This document shows positions 26,284 through 35,425 of a stretch of 38,960 nucleotides of DNA, piece after piece. The notes under the pieces were generated by a model, which saw only the letters and a program-made list of their open reading frames with translations, was not told where the DNA came from and did no database searches. Every line of letters starts with the position of its first letter. Within the stretch, counting starts at the first letter, position 1. Location of the stretch: assembly GCA_016222915.1 (NCBI GenBank), contig JACRQA010000026.1, forward strand, positions 1-38,960. The letters are read 5' to 3'. Source of the stretch: Nitrospirota bacterium. Its GTDB lineage: Bacteria; Nitrospirota; Thermodesulfovibrionia; UBA6902. Both the position numbers and the translations under genes were made by a program.

Positions 26284-26625
26284 TCATTCCTCTTCAAACA
26301 CTTCCTTTATTCTTTTCCTGAATTCCTTCCTTATGTCATTTTCAAGATGGTCCATCATCTGTTCCATTTCGATCTGCATTGCCTCAAACCTCCTTCTCAT
26401 TCGGAGAATGATATCAACGCCTGCCCTGTTGACCCCCAGCTCCTTGGTAAGGTTCAATATCATCCTGATTTGCTCGACGTCCTCCTGAGAGTAAAGCCTT
26501 GCGCCGCCGACCCTTTGGGGATGCAGGAGTCCTTCCCGCTCATATAATCTCAGGGTCTGAGGATGTATATGAAACATCTCGCACACTACGCCGATCATGA
26601 ATAATGGTCTTTTCTTCTCGTTCAT
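26284..26625 (-). CDS. hspR: MerR-family heat-shock repressor HspR
   Basis: The 113-residue protein has a MerR winged helix at the N-terminus (FMIGVVCEMFHIHPQTLRLY, EREGLLHPQRVGGARLYSQED) and a helical dimerisation tail. In actinobacteria and other groups HspR sits between dnaJ and clpB and represses the operon with DnaK as co-repressor through HAIR sites (CTTGAGT-N7-ACTCAAG). The same gene order here, and a HAIR-like sequence over the dnaJ promoter at 27795-27815, support that role. AGGG lies just upstream of the ATG. Confidence 0.9.
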   Translation of the reverse strand: MNEKKRPLFMIGVVCEMFHIHPQTLRLYEREGLLHPQRVGGARLYSQEDVEQIRMILNLTKELGVNRAGVDIILRMRRRFEAMQIEMEQMMDHLENDIRKEFRKRIKEVFEEE

Positions 26626-26640
26626 TTTGTTCCCTGAGCT

Positions 26641-26686
26641 TTGGATATTGGCATTTATTTGTTATTTGATGCTTGTCATTTGGTAT
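26641..26686. repeat. AT-rich heptamer-repeat spacer between dnaJ and hspR
   Basis: On the minus strand the spacer reads as 7-base units such as CAAATGA, CAAGCAT, CAAATAA, CAAATAA, ATGCCAA. It is very similar to the aroC-aroKB spacer. It lies inside an operon without an obvious effect on the genes. Confidence 0.6.
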
Positions 26687-27739
26687 TTAAGTTTTATATG
26701 CCTTCTCTATCTCCTCTAAGGCCTCTTTTGTCTTAGCGGTCACCTTTTTCGGCACAACTATATTGATTACTGCAAATTCATCCCCTTTGGCGCCGGTCTT
26801 TCTATGTGGGATGCCTTTGCCTTTGAGCTTGAATTTCTTTCCGCTGTCCGTACCGGGGGGAAGAGTCATTGTAACAGTGCCGTCAAGTGTCGGGACCTTT
26901 ATCTTCCCGCCGAGGGTGGCCTCCATGATAGTGACCGGGATGTCAACGTATATGCTGTCCCCGTCACGTTTAAAAGTGGGGTGTGGCTGCACTTCCAGCT
27001 CTATATATAAATCACCCGGCGGACCGCCCATGACGCCCGCACTTCCTATGCCCCTGAGTTTGACCCTGCTGCCGGTGTCAGCACCCGGGGGGATCTTGAC
27101 TTTAATGGTTTCATTTACGGAAACGCTTCCGCTTCCTTTGCAGACAGTACATGCCTTTGATACTATCTTCCCTCGTCCTCTGCAGGAAGGGCACGGCTGG
27201 CTCAGCCTGAATACCCCCCGGCTCTGCTTGATTGACCCGGAGCCCTTGCATTGAGAACAGGTGTGAGATGTCTCGGCCCCAGAACCTCCGCACTTTTTAC
27301 ATGAGGTTTCGCGTGTCAGGGTTATTGGTTTCGTCACCCCCCGGTAAGCCTCTTCAAGGGATATCTCAAAACGCGTCACGAGGTCAGCCCCTCTCTGAGG
27401 GACCTCTTCATGTCTGAAGCTGCGGAACAGGTTTGAAAAAATGTCCTCAGTCCCACCGGGGCCAAAGCCGTAATCATGGGACCTGAAGCCTTCAAACCCC
27501 TGACCCCCTTCAAAAGCGGCCTTGCCGAACTGGTCATACTCGGCCCGCTTTTTCTTGTCGCTTAGGACTTCGTAGGCCTCATTTATCTCTTTGAATTTCT
27601 TTTCAGCAGTATTGTCTCCGGGATTTAAATCGGGGTGATACTTGCGCGCAAGCTTTCTATAGGCCTTCTTTATTTCATCTGCAGAAGCATCTTTCTTGAT
27701 CCCGAGTGTCTCATAGAAGTCTTGCGTTGTAGTTGTCAT
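26687..27739 (-). CDS. dnaJ: Co-chaperone DnaJ
   Basis: DnaJ delivers substrates to DnaK and stimulates its ATPase. The J domain (1-70) has the HPD motif in [12 protein letters not shown] Gly/Phe-rich stretch (75-100) follows, then a complete zinc-binding domain with four CxxCxGxG repeats ([32 protein letters not shown]). The two C-terminal substrate-binding domains come last. The length of 350 residues is slightly short for a type I DnaJ. AAGGACG lies about 8 bases before the ATG. It heads the dnaJ-hspR-clpB unit; dnaK and grpE are not in the window. Confidence 0.95.
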   Translation of the reverse strand: MTTTTQDFYETLGIKKDASADEIKKAYRKLARKYHPDLNPGDNTAEKKFKEINEAYEVLSDKKKRAEYDQFGKAAFEGGQGFEGFRSHDYGFGPGGTEDIFSNLFRSFRHEEVPQRGADLVTRFEISLEEAYRGVTKPITLTRETSCKKCGGSGAETSHTCSQCKGSGSIKQSRGVFRLSQPCPSCRGRGKIVSKACTVCKGSGSVSVNETIKVKIPPGADTGSRVKLRGIGSAGVMGGPPGDLYIELEVQPHPTFKRDGDSIYVDIPVTIMEATLGGKIKVPTLDGTVTMTLPPGTDSGKKFKLKGKGIPHRKTGAKGDEFAVINIVVPKKVTAKTKEALEEIEKAYKT

Positions 27740-27785
27740 TTTACCGTCCTTTGCTTATGCCACTGATTTATTATTTAATGATTTC

Positions 27786-27814
27786 ATAATATCAGTTGAT
27801 ATAAATCATGTCAA
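27786..27814 (-). promoter_or_regulatory. Sigma70 promoter of dnaJ-hspR-clpB
   Basis: On the minus strand a perfect TTGACA (27809-27814) is followed, after exactly 17 bases, by TATTAT (27786-27791). This lies 47 bases upstream of the dnaJ ATG. Confidence 0.7.
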
Positions 27815-27815
27815 G
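27795..27815. promoter_or_regulatory. HAIR-like operator for HspR
   Basis: GTTGA-N11-TCAAG on the plus strand (CTTGA-N11-TCAAC on the minus strand) has the arm spacing of the HspR HAIR element (CTTGA-N11-TCAAG in the long form) and overlaps the -35 box. The inner GT/AC bases of the consensus are not kept. The inner TTGAT-ATAA-ATCAT also resembles an FNR site. Confidence 0.5.
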
Positions 27816-27997
27816 TCACTTAATATTTTAAATGGCAACTATGCTAATACGGTAATTGTACCATAAGAAATTAATCAGTCAATATGAAATTGGTTTCGTA
27901 TATTTACCGGGGGCTGAATGAAGCGAAAGCTTAAGATAGATTTATTGACAACCAGGCATAACGACGCGGAGATATAATAAATTCCCTGTCTCTATTG

Positions 27998-28642
27998 TCA
28001 TTTAAGATGAGGCTTTTTATTTAAATAGCTGAGGTGCAGTTTCAAGAACTGATAACTATCTATATTGTCTACATCATACCAGAAAGGGAGCATAGTGAAC
28101 GTGATGTTCGTACGGCTTAATCTTTTCAGTATCATACTCACGTCCTTCCCGGTGTCCAATTGAAGAATGCGGGCGAGTCTGTTTATTTTACTCTCCCTGA
28201 CACCGATCAAATATAATCCCTGATCGAAACAGGGACCGATAACTAGATCATTCTTTTGTAATTCGGAAAAGGCCTGTTTGATAAAGGCCGGCGGCATAGA
28301 AGGACTGTCGCTTCCGATCAAGACAATTTCCGAATACCCCTTTTGAGCGCAATGGCTGAAGGCATTAAATATCCGTGCGCCCAGGGTGTCCCCATGCTGA
28401 TTGAATGTCTCCATACAGTTTGTAGCCGCAATTTTCTTGAGAAAGGGATGGTCATCCGATGGGGCGCAGCCCAGCAGCTTATCGACTCCTATTATACGGG
28501 AGCACTGAGATGTCAGGGCGGTGACAAAAGACTTGTATATCTTTACGGTTTTTTCGGCCCCTATATCTGCCTGCAACCGGGTCTTTACCGTCCCTGGTAC
28601 AGGCGCCTTCACAAAAGTTATTAATACCTTTTTCTTAGTCAT
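27998..28642 (-). CDS. TIGR04282/DUF2064 family glycosyltransferase-like protein
   Basis: The 214-residue protein belongs to the small GT-A-fold family called rSAM/selenodomain-associated transferase 1. The nucleotide-sugar-type N-terminus reads ITFVKAPVPGTVKTRL. GSDSPSMPPAFI supplies the metal/nucleotide-binding Asp pair. GPCFDQGLYLIG takes the place of the more usual GPAxDGGYYLIG, and FWYDVDNIDSYQFL is the typical closing motif. The usual companion genes are not adjacent. No good ribosome-binding site precedes the ATG. The substrate is unknown for the family. Confidence 0.82.
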   Translation of the reverse strand: MTKKKVLITFVKAPVPGTVKTRLQADIGAEKTVKIYKSFVTALTSQCSRIIGVDKLLGCAPSDDHPFLKKIAATNCMETFNQHGDTLGARIFNAFSHCAQKGYSEIVLIGSDSPSMPPAFIKQAFSELQKNDLVIGPCFDQGLYLIGVRESKINRLARILQLDTGKDVSMILKRLSRTNITFTMLPFWYDVDNIDSYQFLKLHLSYLNKKPHLK

Positions 28643-28719
28643 AATTTACACTGATATTTACTCAGCCAGGAGTTGTCTTGACTCCATTTATGGGCAGGCA
28701 GCAGTTTTGAATTTATATA

Positions 28720-29118
28720 TCAATCACTCTTATAGATATCGAGTCCGGGATTTTTTTCCAATTCAGCCAATAATATATCCGGGTCAGTTGAATTATAAAT
28801 CATTAAATTCTTAAATTGATGATATCCCTCAACATCAATATTGATAAACCTGATCCCGGCGCCTGACTCATCGGTACGGACTACCTGGCACCGAAACGTG
28901 ATTACATTGGCATGCGGAACGGCCTGGAGAAAGATTTTTAATGAGCCGTCATTTCCGACCGGTATACTTGTGGGGTCGACGCAATTAATGAATACCCCGC
29001 TGAAACTTATGTTTTTTATTTTCCCGGTAACGGTAATACCACTATCCAGTCGCAGCTCCGCCTCAAGTTGGAGAGATACCCTTGTATGCTTCCTTCGGTC
29101 CTTCGGATTGTCCCGCAT
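28720..29118 (-). CDS. PilZ-domain protein
   Basis: The 132-residue protein is a single PilZ domain, the usual c-di-GMP receptor. It has a basic N-terminal motif DRRKHTRV (consensus RxxxR) and the NISFSGVFI strand (consensus D/NxSxxG), followed by beta strands with FRCQVVR and GAGIRFINID. The short C-terminal tail has no second domain. It may couple c-di-GMP to the type IV pili or surface proteins encoded nearby, but it stands alone here. Confidence 0.85.
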   Translation of the reverse strand: MRDNPKDRRKHTRVSLQLEAELRLDSGITVTGKIKNISFSGVFINCVDPTSIPVGNDGSLKIFLQAVPHANVITFRCQVVRTDESGAGIRFINIDVEGYHQFKNLMIYNSTDPDILLAELEKNPGLDIYKSD

Positions 29119-29323
29119 AATTTAATAAAAAGTTAACTGATTAAACGGTATGTGATAATAAATTCATCAATCAAGAATGCCATTTACCCTATGACATCGG
29201 TTTAAACTACAATTACTTTAATTTAAAACGCTTAAAATATCTATATCATTCTGATAAACCCGTGTTAAGCTATTACGCCTATAAGTCAGCATAAAATGAG
29301 TTTATCATAAAACGGAGGTGGCA

Positions 29324-29497
29324 ATGACTTTAAATAAAGAACTGCTGGATATCCTTGCATGCCCGAAATGCAAGGGCGATATCAAATTAAACACATCTGA
29401 AGACGGTCTCATCTGTGATAAATGCAGACTCCTGTATCACATTAAGGACGGAATACCGATCATGCTGGTTGATGAGGCAGAGGCCTTGAAGGACTGA
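29324..29497 (+). CDS. Trm112/YcaR family small zinc-ribbon-like protein
   Basis: A 57-residue ORF begins MTLNKELLDILACPKCKG and ends with EAEALKD. Two CxxC pairs (ACPKCKG and ICDKCRL) and the segment YHIKDGIPIMLVDEA are characteristic of the Trm112/UPF0434 family. Eukaryotic and archaeal Trm112 activates methyltransferases; the role of bacterial versions is less clear. GGAGG lies 6 bases before the ATG. Confidence 0.92.
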   Translation: MTLNKELLDILACPKCKGDIKLNTSEDGLICDKCRLLYHIKDGIPIMLVDEAEALKD

Positions 29498-29512
29498 TTA
29501 TCAGGGACCGGG

Positions 29513-29534
29513 GCCCGGTGTTGAGACACCGGGC
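29513..29534. other. Stem-loop after the Trm112-family gene
   Basis: GCCCGGTGT, loop TGAG, ACACCGGGC form a perfect 9-bp stem 16 bases after the stop codon. There is no U-run on either side, so it may be an mRNA-end stabiliser or a weak bidirectional terminator for the two convergent genes. Confidence 0.5.
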
Positions 29535-29572
29535 GCCAGTGATTAAGTCTCGGGGACCAGTTATTTAACTTT

Positions 29573-30052
29573 TTAATCCTGACGTTGGGCCCCGGCCCCT
29601 TTTTGTGCAAGCCTGCTTGAAAGATAAGAACCTGTCAGGGCATCGATATTTGCAGTCAGCTCCTGTAATCTGAGGTCCTTTTCAATAATGTCCCGGTTGT
29701 CGGCTGGAGGGGACATGACCGAATTTATTTGTAATCTCCTTCTCTCGAAATAGAGTCTTGTCACTTCATTAAGCACGTCGTCCCTGAGCTGGACCATAAG
29801 CTTGGACCTGTTGTCGATGGAGGTCTGGTCGTCGTTCCATATAAGTTCTCCCAACTTCCATGTCAGAGAAATTGCCCAATCCTTATCTCTCCCTTCCGTG
29901 ATATCATCATCTTTGTATTTTTCATCTTTCGTGCTGTAAAAATAGGAGCTGTTTTGCCAGTCTTCTCCCTTGCCGTAGCTCACGCTTAAATCCGGAAGCC
30001 ACGCCCGCGGCCCTTCTCCATTTACGAATCTTGTCCGGGGAGACCTCCGCAT
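29573..30052 (-). pseudogene. C-terminal part of the frameshifted YCF48/BNR-repeat protein
   Basis: From about residue 17 (AWLPDLSVSYGKGEDW) this is the natural continuation of the upstream ORF (29922-31253) in another frame. It holds beta-strand-like segments with aromatic residues (DWAISLTWKLGELIWND), then a helical, probably coiled-coil segment (LRDDVLNEVTRLYFERRRLQIN to about 145). Its first 15 residues are out-of-frame sequence. The helical segment resembles the ends of outer-membrane-associated proteins, but I do not recognise a family. Confidence 0.6.
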
Positions 30053-31253
30053 ATTCGATGGCAGCTTCTTTTATCTCCTCAATGGAGGGTTCATAATCAA
30101 ACATGCCAAGGACATCCCGTGCCTCAGCTCCTGCGAATTGCGGACCGGGATGTTGCGAAACAGCCGCAGACAAAGAATGTGATGATCGATAAACCCCCGT
30201 CTTTGTAACTGCCCAGAGGACAGGGCCAGAATGTTCAGCCAGGGTAAAGGCGAGACAGCGAATATCTGACGACGTTATGCCTTTATACAGTTCAACCCAA
30301 CTGTCTGACTTGCTTGAATATCTGAAAATCCCCCTGTCTGTTGCCGCATAAACATGCTCAGGATCTTTGGAGTTAACAGCGATGTCCCGGATATTGTGTC
30401 CGGCAAGTCCTATACTGCCAGACAGCGTCCAAATAATTCCGCTGTCCTTTGTCACCAGCAGCCCTTTGGATGTGGCCGCATATATTGTTTCTTTGTTTGC
30501 AGGGTCCGCCAGGATTTTTCTTATATGAGCGCTGTCTCTCATGCCGGCCATATCGACGTCTTCCGCAGCCTCTTCATCATCTATGACAAAGTTATAAAGG
30601 TTGTTTTCATCCAAGGCTGTTTCGTGTATCCTCTTCCATACGTCACCGCTGTCAGTGCTTTTATAAATTCCCCTTACTGAAGCTGCATAAAGGCCACGCG
30701 GGTCGCGCGTGTCCGCGCTGATCGAGGTGACCGCGACATCAGAGGGGAGATTCTGTGCCTTTTCCCAACTTGTCCCGCTGTCTTCTGTGAAGAAAATGCC
30801 TGCCTGCGTACCTATAAATATATTCCCGGGCTTGCCTGTATTGATGAATACGGCTAAAACCATATTCTCAGACCTGCCCATCCCTTTAAATATCTTTTCC
30901 CAGCTTAGTCCCTGGTCGCTGCTTTTATAAAGACCATCAGCCGTGCCGGCATAAATTACCTTCATATTAAACGGATCAGCAGCGAGAGTATTTACACCAT
31001 TATCGGTCCCCCTGAAAGACAGGACCTCGGCCCATGTCTTTCCGTTGTCGGAGGTCCTGTACACAACTTTATAGGAGCCGGCATAAGCAACTTTGGAATC
31101 TATGGGACTGACTGCCAGTAAATGCAGGCCCGTGACACTAATTCCGCTGCTTACATCTTTCCATTCCATCTCCTGAATATCGGCAAATGCAATTGAAACG
31201 GCCAAAAGAGACACCAATAAAACAGCCACAGGCTTTAAGTTTGTTTTCATCAT
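29922..31253 (-). CDS. Secreted YCF48/BNR-repeat beta-propeller protein (frameshifted at its C-terminus)
   Basis: A signal peptide (PVAVLLVSLLAVSIAFA) is followed by about seven propeller blades of the sortilin/YCF48/BNR type, each with an SxDxGxxW-like turn: RTSDNGKTWAE, KSSDQGLSWEK, FTEDSGTSWEK, KSTDSGDVWKR, VTKDSGIIWTL. After about residue 385 the sequence is helical (EIKEAAIEYAEVSPDKIRKWRRAA). The normal frame ends there: one extra base in GCCGCGGGCG (about 30001-30013) would join RRAA to AWLPDLSVSYG in the next frame. Twenty or so out-of-frame residues then follow to the stop. Such proteins are exported and often bind other envelope proteins; no partner is evident. GGGAG lies upstream of the ATG ATG at 31253. 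Confidence 0.75.
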   Translation of the reverse strand: MMKTNLKPVAVLLVSLLAVSIAFADIQEMEWKDVSSGISVTGLHLLAVSPIDSKVAYAGSYKVVYRTSDNGKTWAEVLSFRGTDNGVNTLAADPFNMKVIYAGTADGLYKSSDQGLSWEKIFKGMGRSENMVLAVFINTGKPGNIFIGTQAGIFFTEDSGTSWEKAQNLPSDVAVTSISADTRDPRGLYAASVRGIYKSTDSGDVWKRIHETALDENNLYNFVIDDEEAAEDVDMAGMRDSAHIRKILADPANKETIYAATSKGLLVTKDSGIIWTLSGSIGLAGHNIRDIAVNSKDPEHVYAATDRGIFRYSSKSDSWVELYKGITSSDIRCLAFTLAEHSGPVLWAVTKTGVYRSSHSLSAAVSQHPGPQFAGAEARDVLGMFDYEPSIEEIKEAAIEYAEVSPDKIRKWRRAAGVASGFKRELRQGRRLAKQLLFLQHER

Positions 31254-31426
31254 AATTACTTTCTCCCGAATAAACTTCTGTCCCCCAGAATAGTTTGAAT
31301 TAAATGCAGATCAGGCAAAATTAATGTAGCATTAAGAAGCCCGCTATAAATTAGCAGATAGAGGATAGATTGTATACTGTCAGTTGTTACAGGTCTTTTT
31401 AATTAATGAGGGTCAGCTTGAAATGA

Positions 31427-34165
31427 CTAACCGAGAGACTGCAGATAAGGCCGCAGATACTGCCCTGTATATGAATGCGCGTTCCCCGCGATTTCCTCCG
31501 GCGTGCCTTCGGCAACAATGTGCCCCCCGCCGTCGCCGCCTTCGGGTCCGATATCTATGATCCAGTCCGCGCTCTTTATGACATCCGGGTTGTGCTCGAC
31601 CAGCAAGACCGTGTTTCCGGCGTCGACAAGATTATTGAGGACCTTGAGAAGCCTGCTTATATCATCCGGATGAAGGCCGACGGTAGGTTCATCAAGTATA
31701 TAGAGAAAGTCGCTCCTTTTTGAGACCCCGAGCTCAGCGCATATTTTAAGCCTCTGCGCCTCGCCGCCTGACAGGGTGGTCGCGGGCTGGCCCAGTCTCA
31801 AATAACCGATGCCGACTGAAGTCATCAGGTTTAGTTTACTAACCAGTGAGGGGACCCGGCTGAAAAAATCCGCTGCTTCATCAATGGTGAGATTGAGGAC
31901 TTCATAGATGTTTTTACCGTTGTAGTTAATATTCAGGATTTCCGGTTTGTACCTTTTGCCGCCGCATTCCTCGCACTTCACGTAAAGGTCTTCAAAGAAA
32001 TACATCTCCAGTTGCTGATATCCAGCCCCTGCACAGGCGCTGCACCTGCCCCCCTCCGTATTGAATGAGAAGTGGCCCGGGGTATATCCCAGCATGCGCG
32101 CCTCAGGCTGTTCTGCAAAGAGCTTTCGTATCGGATCAAAGGCTTTTATATATGTGATCGGATTTGAACGGGGGCTTTTACCGATAGGGTTCTGATCAAT
32201 AATTTTCACACCCTTCAGATATTCAAGCCCCTCAATGGCTTCAAAGGGCTGAGGGGGATTAAAATAAACCTTGAAATGCCGGGCCAGGGCGTTATAGATG
32301 GTATCTGTGACAATTGTGCTCTTGCCCGAGCCTGATACACCTGTCACGCAGGTCAATGTCTGAAGCGGAACAGATATATTTATATGTTTAAGATTGTTCC
32401 CGCCGGCCCCTTTAATAATGAGGGCCTTCCCTTTGATCTTTTTTCTGACATAAGGCACTGGTATCAAGTCCGTATCTTTAAGGTACCGTGCGGTAAGGGT
32501 GTTGGATTTGAGAAAATCCTCTTTCGGACCTGAATACACCAGGTTCCCGCCCTTCTCGCCACCACCGGGGCCGAGTTCAACAACCCAGTCGGAAGAATCG
32601 ATAATGGCCCTGTCATGTTCGACCGCGATAACCGTATTCCCTGCAGCGGCAAGCTCCTTTAATATCTCGGCTATCCTGCTTACGTCTCTCGCATGCAGGC
32701 CCACCGTAGGCTCGTCCAGCACATAGAGGGCGCCGGTGAGTTTTGACGCAAGTTGATTTGAAAGGTTTATCCTCTGCGACTCTCCGCCTGAAAGGGTCTT
32801 TGCCTCCCTGTTCATCGTGAGATAATCGATCCCCACCCGTATCAGAAATTCCAGCTTTAGCCTGATCTGCCTGAGTATTTCGGAGGAAATCTCTTTTTCA
32901 TGTTCTGTGAGAACAAGACCCTCGAAGAACCCGCTTAAGCGTGATACAGACATCTCCGAAAGCCGGGCGATATTTAATCCTCCAATCTTAAATGCCAGGG
33001 CCTCAACGCTCAATCTGTCTCCTTTGCAAAGCTTACAGGTCTCAGCCTTTCTGTATCTGCTTAAAAACACCCTGACATGCAGCTTGTATCTTTTCCCCTC
33101 AAGCTCCTTGAAGAAATCGTCCACGCCGTAAAAGTCGGACGCGCCCGCGAATATCAGTTTTTTTATTTCTTCGGGGAGATCTTTATACGGGACTTTCAGG
33201 TCTATGCCCCGGGATTTTGCGGCCTTTGCAAACTGCCTGTACCACCACCGGGCAGCGGGTTTGCTCCATGGTTCAATCGCGCCTTCATGGAGTGTTAGGT
33301 CCTTGTCCGGGACTACGCTGTCTTCTGAGTATGCGAGTGTATTGCCAAAGCCTTTGCACTCAGGGCAGGCCCCGAGGGGATGATTGAAGGAAAAGAGAAG
33401 CGGCTGCGGTTTTGAAATTACAATATTGCAGTCAGGGCATTTCAATTCAGACTGAAAGCTCAGGGACCTGGCATTTTCAGGCTGGTCAAGGATGATCACG
33501 ACCTTTAATTTCTGATGACCGTGTTCCCACGCGGTCTCTATCGAGTCTGAGAGGCGGGGCTCGTCTTTTATAATCAGCCTGTCCAGGACAATGTCCAGTG
33601 ACGGGGGAGGGGCAACGAGTGACGAAATGTCTTGTATCTTTCCGTCAATCAAAATTCTGTGAAAGCCTTTTTTCTGAAGCTCCTCAACACGGTCTTCCGA
33701 GCTGAATATAATAAGCGCCCTGGCCCCGGCGTATTTTTCAACAAGCTCCCTGATCACGTCAGAAGGTGTCCAGGACCTTAACAGGCGGTCACAGCTCGGA
33801 CAGTAGGGACTGGCGATTTTTGAATAAAGGAGCCGGAGATAATCGTATATTTCAGTCGTGGTCCCCACTGTTGAACGGGACGTCTTGACGGTGTTCCGCT
33901 GCTCAAGGGCGATAGCGGGTCTGATATTACGGATGGAGTCGACCTCGGGGCGGTCGATCTTTTCGAGAAAGAGTCTTACGTATGTTGAAAGCGATTCGAT
34001 AAACCTCCATTGCCCCTCGGCAAAGATAGTATCAAACGCCAGAGATGACTTGCCTGAGCCGGACACGCCGGTGACGGTTATAAACTTATTGTGCGGGAGC
34101 GTGAGGCTTATGTTCCTGAGGTTATTCTGTCTAGCCCCTTCAATTATGAGTTCGTTTGCGGACAT
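31427..34165 (-). CDS. uvrA: UvrA-type excinuclease ABC subunit
   Basis: UvrA recognises DNA damage as a dimer and loads UvrB. Both ABC modules are complete: Walker A GVSGSGKSS near residue 33 and GVSGSGKST near 620; signatures LSGGESQ and LSGGEAQ; Walker B YVLDEPTVGLH and YILDEPTVGLH. Both zinc modules are present (CPDC...CPECKG and CSAC...CEECGG). At 912 residues it is slightly short. Positions that are strongly conserved in canonical UvrA differ here (for example RFIESLSTYVRLFLEKIDRPEVD rather than RYVESLSAYARQFL), so it may be a second, paralogous UvrA. It follows tyrS by 65 bases on the same strand. Confidence 0.9.
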   Translation of the reverse strand: MSANELIIEGARQNNLRNISLTLPHNKFITVTGVSGSGKSSLAFDTIFAEGQWRFIESLSTYVRLFLEKIDRPEVDSIRNIRPAIALEQRNTVKTSRSTVGTTTEIYDYLRLLYSKIASPYCPSCDRLLRSWTPSDVIRELVEKYAGARALIIFSSEDRVEELQKKGFHRILIDGKIQDISSLVAPPPSLDIVLDRLIIKDEPRLSDSIETAWEHGHQKLKVVIILDQPENARSLSFQSELKCPDCNIVISKPQPLLFSFNHPLGACPECKGFGNTLAYSEDSVVPDKDLTLHEGAIEPWSKPAARWWYRQFAKAAKSRGIDLKVPYKDLPEEIKKLIFAGASDFYGVDDFFKELEGKRYKLHVRVFLSRYRKAETCKLCKGDRLSVEALAFKIGGLNIARLSEMSVSRLSGFFEGLVLTEHEKEISSEILRQIRLKLEFLIRVGIDYLTMNREAKTLSGGESQRINLSNQLASKLTGALYVLDEPTVGLHARDVSRIAEILKELAAAGNTVIAVEHDRAIIDSSDWVVELGPGGGEKGGNLVYSGPKEDFLKSNTLTARYLKDTDLIPVPYVRKKIKGKALIIKGAGGNNLKHINISVPLQTLTCVTGVSGSGKSTIVTDTIYNALARHFKVYFNPPQPFEAIEGLEYLKGVKIIDQNPIGKSPRSNPITYIKAFDPIRKLFAEQPEARMLGYTPGHFSFNTEGGRCSACAGAGYQQLEMYFFEDLYVKCEECGGKRYKPEILNINYNGKNIYEVLNLTIDEAADFFSRVPSLVSKLNLMTSVGIGYLRLGQPATTLSGGEAQRLKICAELGVSKRSDFLYILDEPTVGLHPDDISRLLKVLNNLVDAGNTVLLVEHNPDVIKSADWIIDIGPEGGDGGGHIVAEGTPEEIAGNAHSYTGQYLRPYLQSLG

Positions 34166-34230
34166 CTGAGTATTTTAACAGGACGCGCGAGGGGTTTGAA
34201 ACCTTTCGGAGTTGCTGGATATATCATCGA

Positions 34231-35322
34231 TCAAGGGACTATCTTTAAAAACCTGCGCTTACCCACTTTAAGAAGATACTCCCCCGGTGAAAGCTTTTTA
34301 TCAGGGTCCGTCCATTTGTTATCGTCCACACTGACCCCGCCCTGTTTGATGAGCCTCATTGCCTCACCGGTGCTTTTGGCCAGCCCGGCCTCTTTCATGA
34401 GAGAAGGGAGCCAGATGTCCTGTTCCTTGTTTGCAAGATTGAATACCGGGATGTCGTCGGGCAGGCCTTTATTCCCGAAGATATTTTCAAACGCGTCTCT
34501 CTCATATATAGCAGTCTCCGTATCGTAATATCTTTCAACTAGCTCCAAGGCAAGCGATTTCTTTGCCTCCATCGGATGGACTGAACCGTTCTTCAGTCCC
34601 TCCCTAAGCTCTTCAAGCTCCTCAAGCGAGATATGGCTGAGCAGCTCGTAATACCTGAGCATCAATTCGTCGCTGATAGACATGACCTTACCGAATATTT
34701 CTTTCGGCGGTTCGGATATGCCTATATAGTTGCCGAGGCTCTTGGACATCTTCTTTATTCCGTCTGTTCCCTCAAGGAGGGGCATGATTATAAGGACCTG
34801 CTGCTCCTGCCCGTAATCCTGCTGTAGCTCCCTTCCCATCAAAAGGTTGAATCTCTGGTCTGTCCCTCCCAATTCGACGTCTGATTTGAGCACTACTGAG
34901 TCATATCCTTGCAGAAGCGGGTAGATAAATTCATGGATGCCTATCGGGGTATGGTTAGTAAATCGCTGCTTGAAGTCCTCCCGCTCCAGCATCCTTGCAA
35001 CGGTCTGCCTGGCCTGGAGCCTGGTAATTTCCGGCAATGTCATCTTTTCCAGCCATTCGCTGTTGAACCTGACCTGCGTTTTTTCAGCATCGAGGACCTT
35101 GAATACCTGTTGCTTATATGTTTCTGCGTTACGCAGGACTTCTTCCCTGGTCAACGGTTTTCTTATCTCAGACCTTCCGGTAGGGTCGCCGATCATTCCG
35201 GTCATGTCCCCTATGATGAGTATGATCTCATGCCCGAGGTCCTGGAACTGCCTCATCTTCTCAAGCAGGACTGTGTGCCCGAGATGGATGTCAGGCGCCG
35301 TAGGGTCAAATCCGGCCTTCAC
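34231..35322 (-). CDS. tyrS: Tyrosyl-tRNA synthetase, missing its normal start
   Basis: This is a class I aminoacyl-tRNA synthetase of the TyrRS-2 type. The ATP-binding DIHLGHT (HIGH), [40 protein letters not shown], and [10 protein letters not shown] (KMSKS) are intact. The C-terminal S4 RNA-binding domain ([19 protein letters not shown]) is complete. The GTG at 35322 is the first usable start but falls inside the conserved N-terminal block. Upstream in the same frame the sequence continues with [42 protein letters not shown], exactly as in family members, up to 35433. There the family's initiator Met is replaced by Pro codons and a stop follows at 35449. The 5' end therefore appears cut by a rearrangement or contig junction near 35434-35441. 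Confidence 0.9.
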   Translation of the reverse strand: MKAGFDPTAPDIHLGHTVLLEKMRQFQDLGHEIILIIGDMTGMIGDPTGRSEIRKPLTREEVLRNAETYKQQVFKVLDAEKTQVRFNSEWLEKMTLPEITRLQARQTVARMLEREDFKQRFTNHTPIGIHEFIYPLLQGYDSVVLKSDVELGGTDQRFNLLMGRELQQDYGQEQQVLIIMPLLEGTDGIKKMSKSLGNYIGISEPPKEIFGKVMSISDELMLRYYELLSHISLEELEELREGLKNGSVHPMEAKKSLALELVERYYDTETAIYERDAFENIFGNKGLPDDIPVFNLANKEQDIWLPSLMKEAGLAKSTGEAMRLIKQGGVSVDDNKWTDPDKKLSPGEYLLKVGKRRFLKIVP

Positions 35323-35425
35323 TTTAAGCGGGGTCCCGGTCTGATAGGAGCGCTGGAGCTTTTTTATCAGCTCGTCTTCGAGCAGTATCTCGACAACGCC
35401 CCTCTTTATTTCCCGTATCTGGTCT

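Noticed and set aside
27796-27810. FNR-like TTGAT-ATAA-ATCAT before dnaJ
   Set aside because: It is nested within the HAIR-like palindrome over the dnaJ promoter. HspR control fits the operon better; kept only as an alternative reading.
27945-27978. TTGACA and TATAAT on the plus strand before 27998
   Set aside because: The spacer is 22 bases and there is no plus-strand gene downstream.
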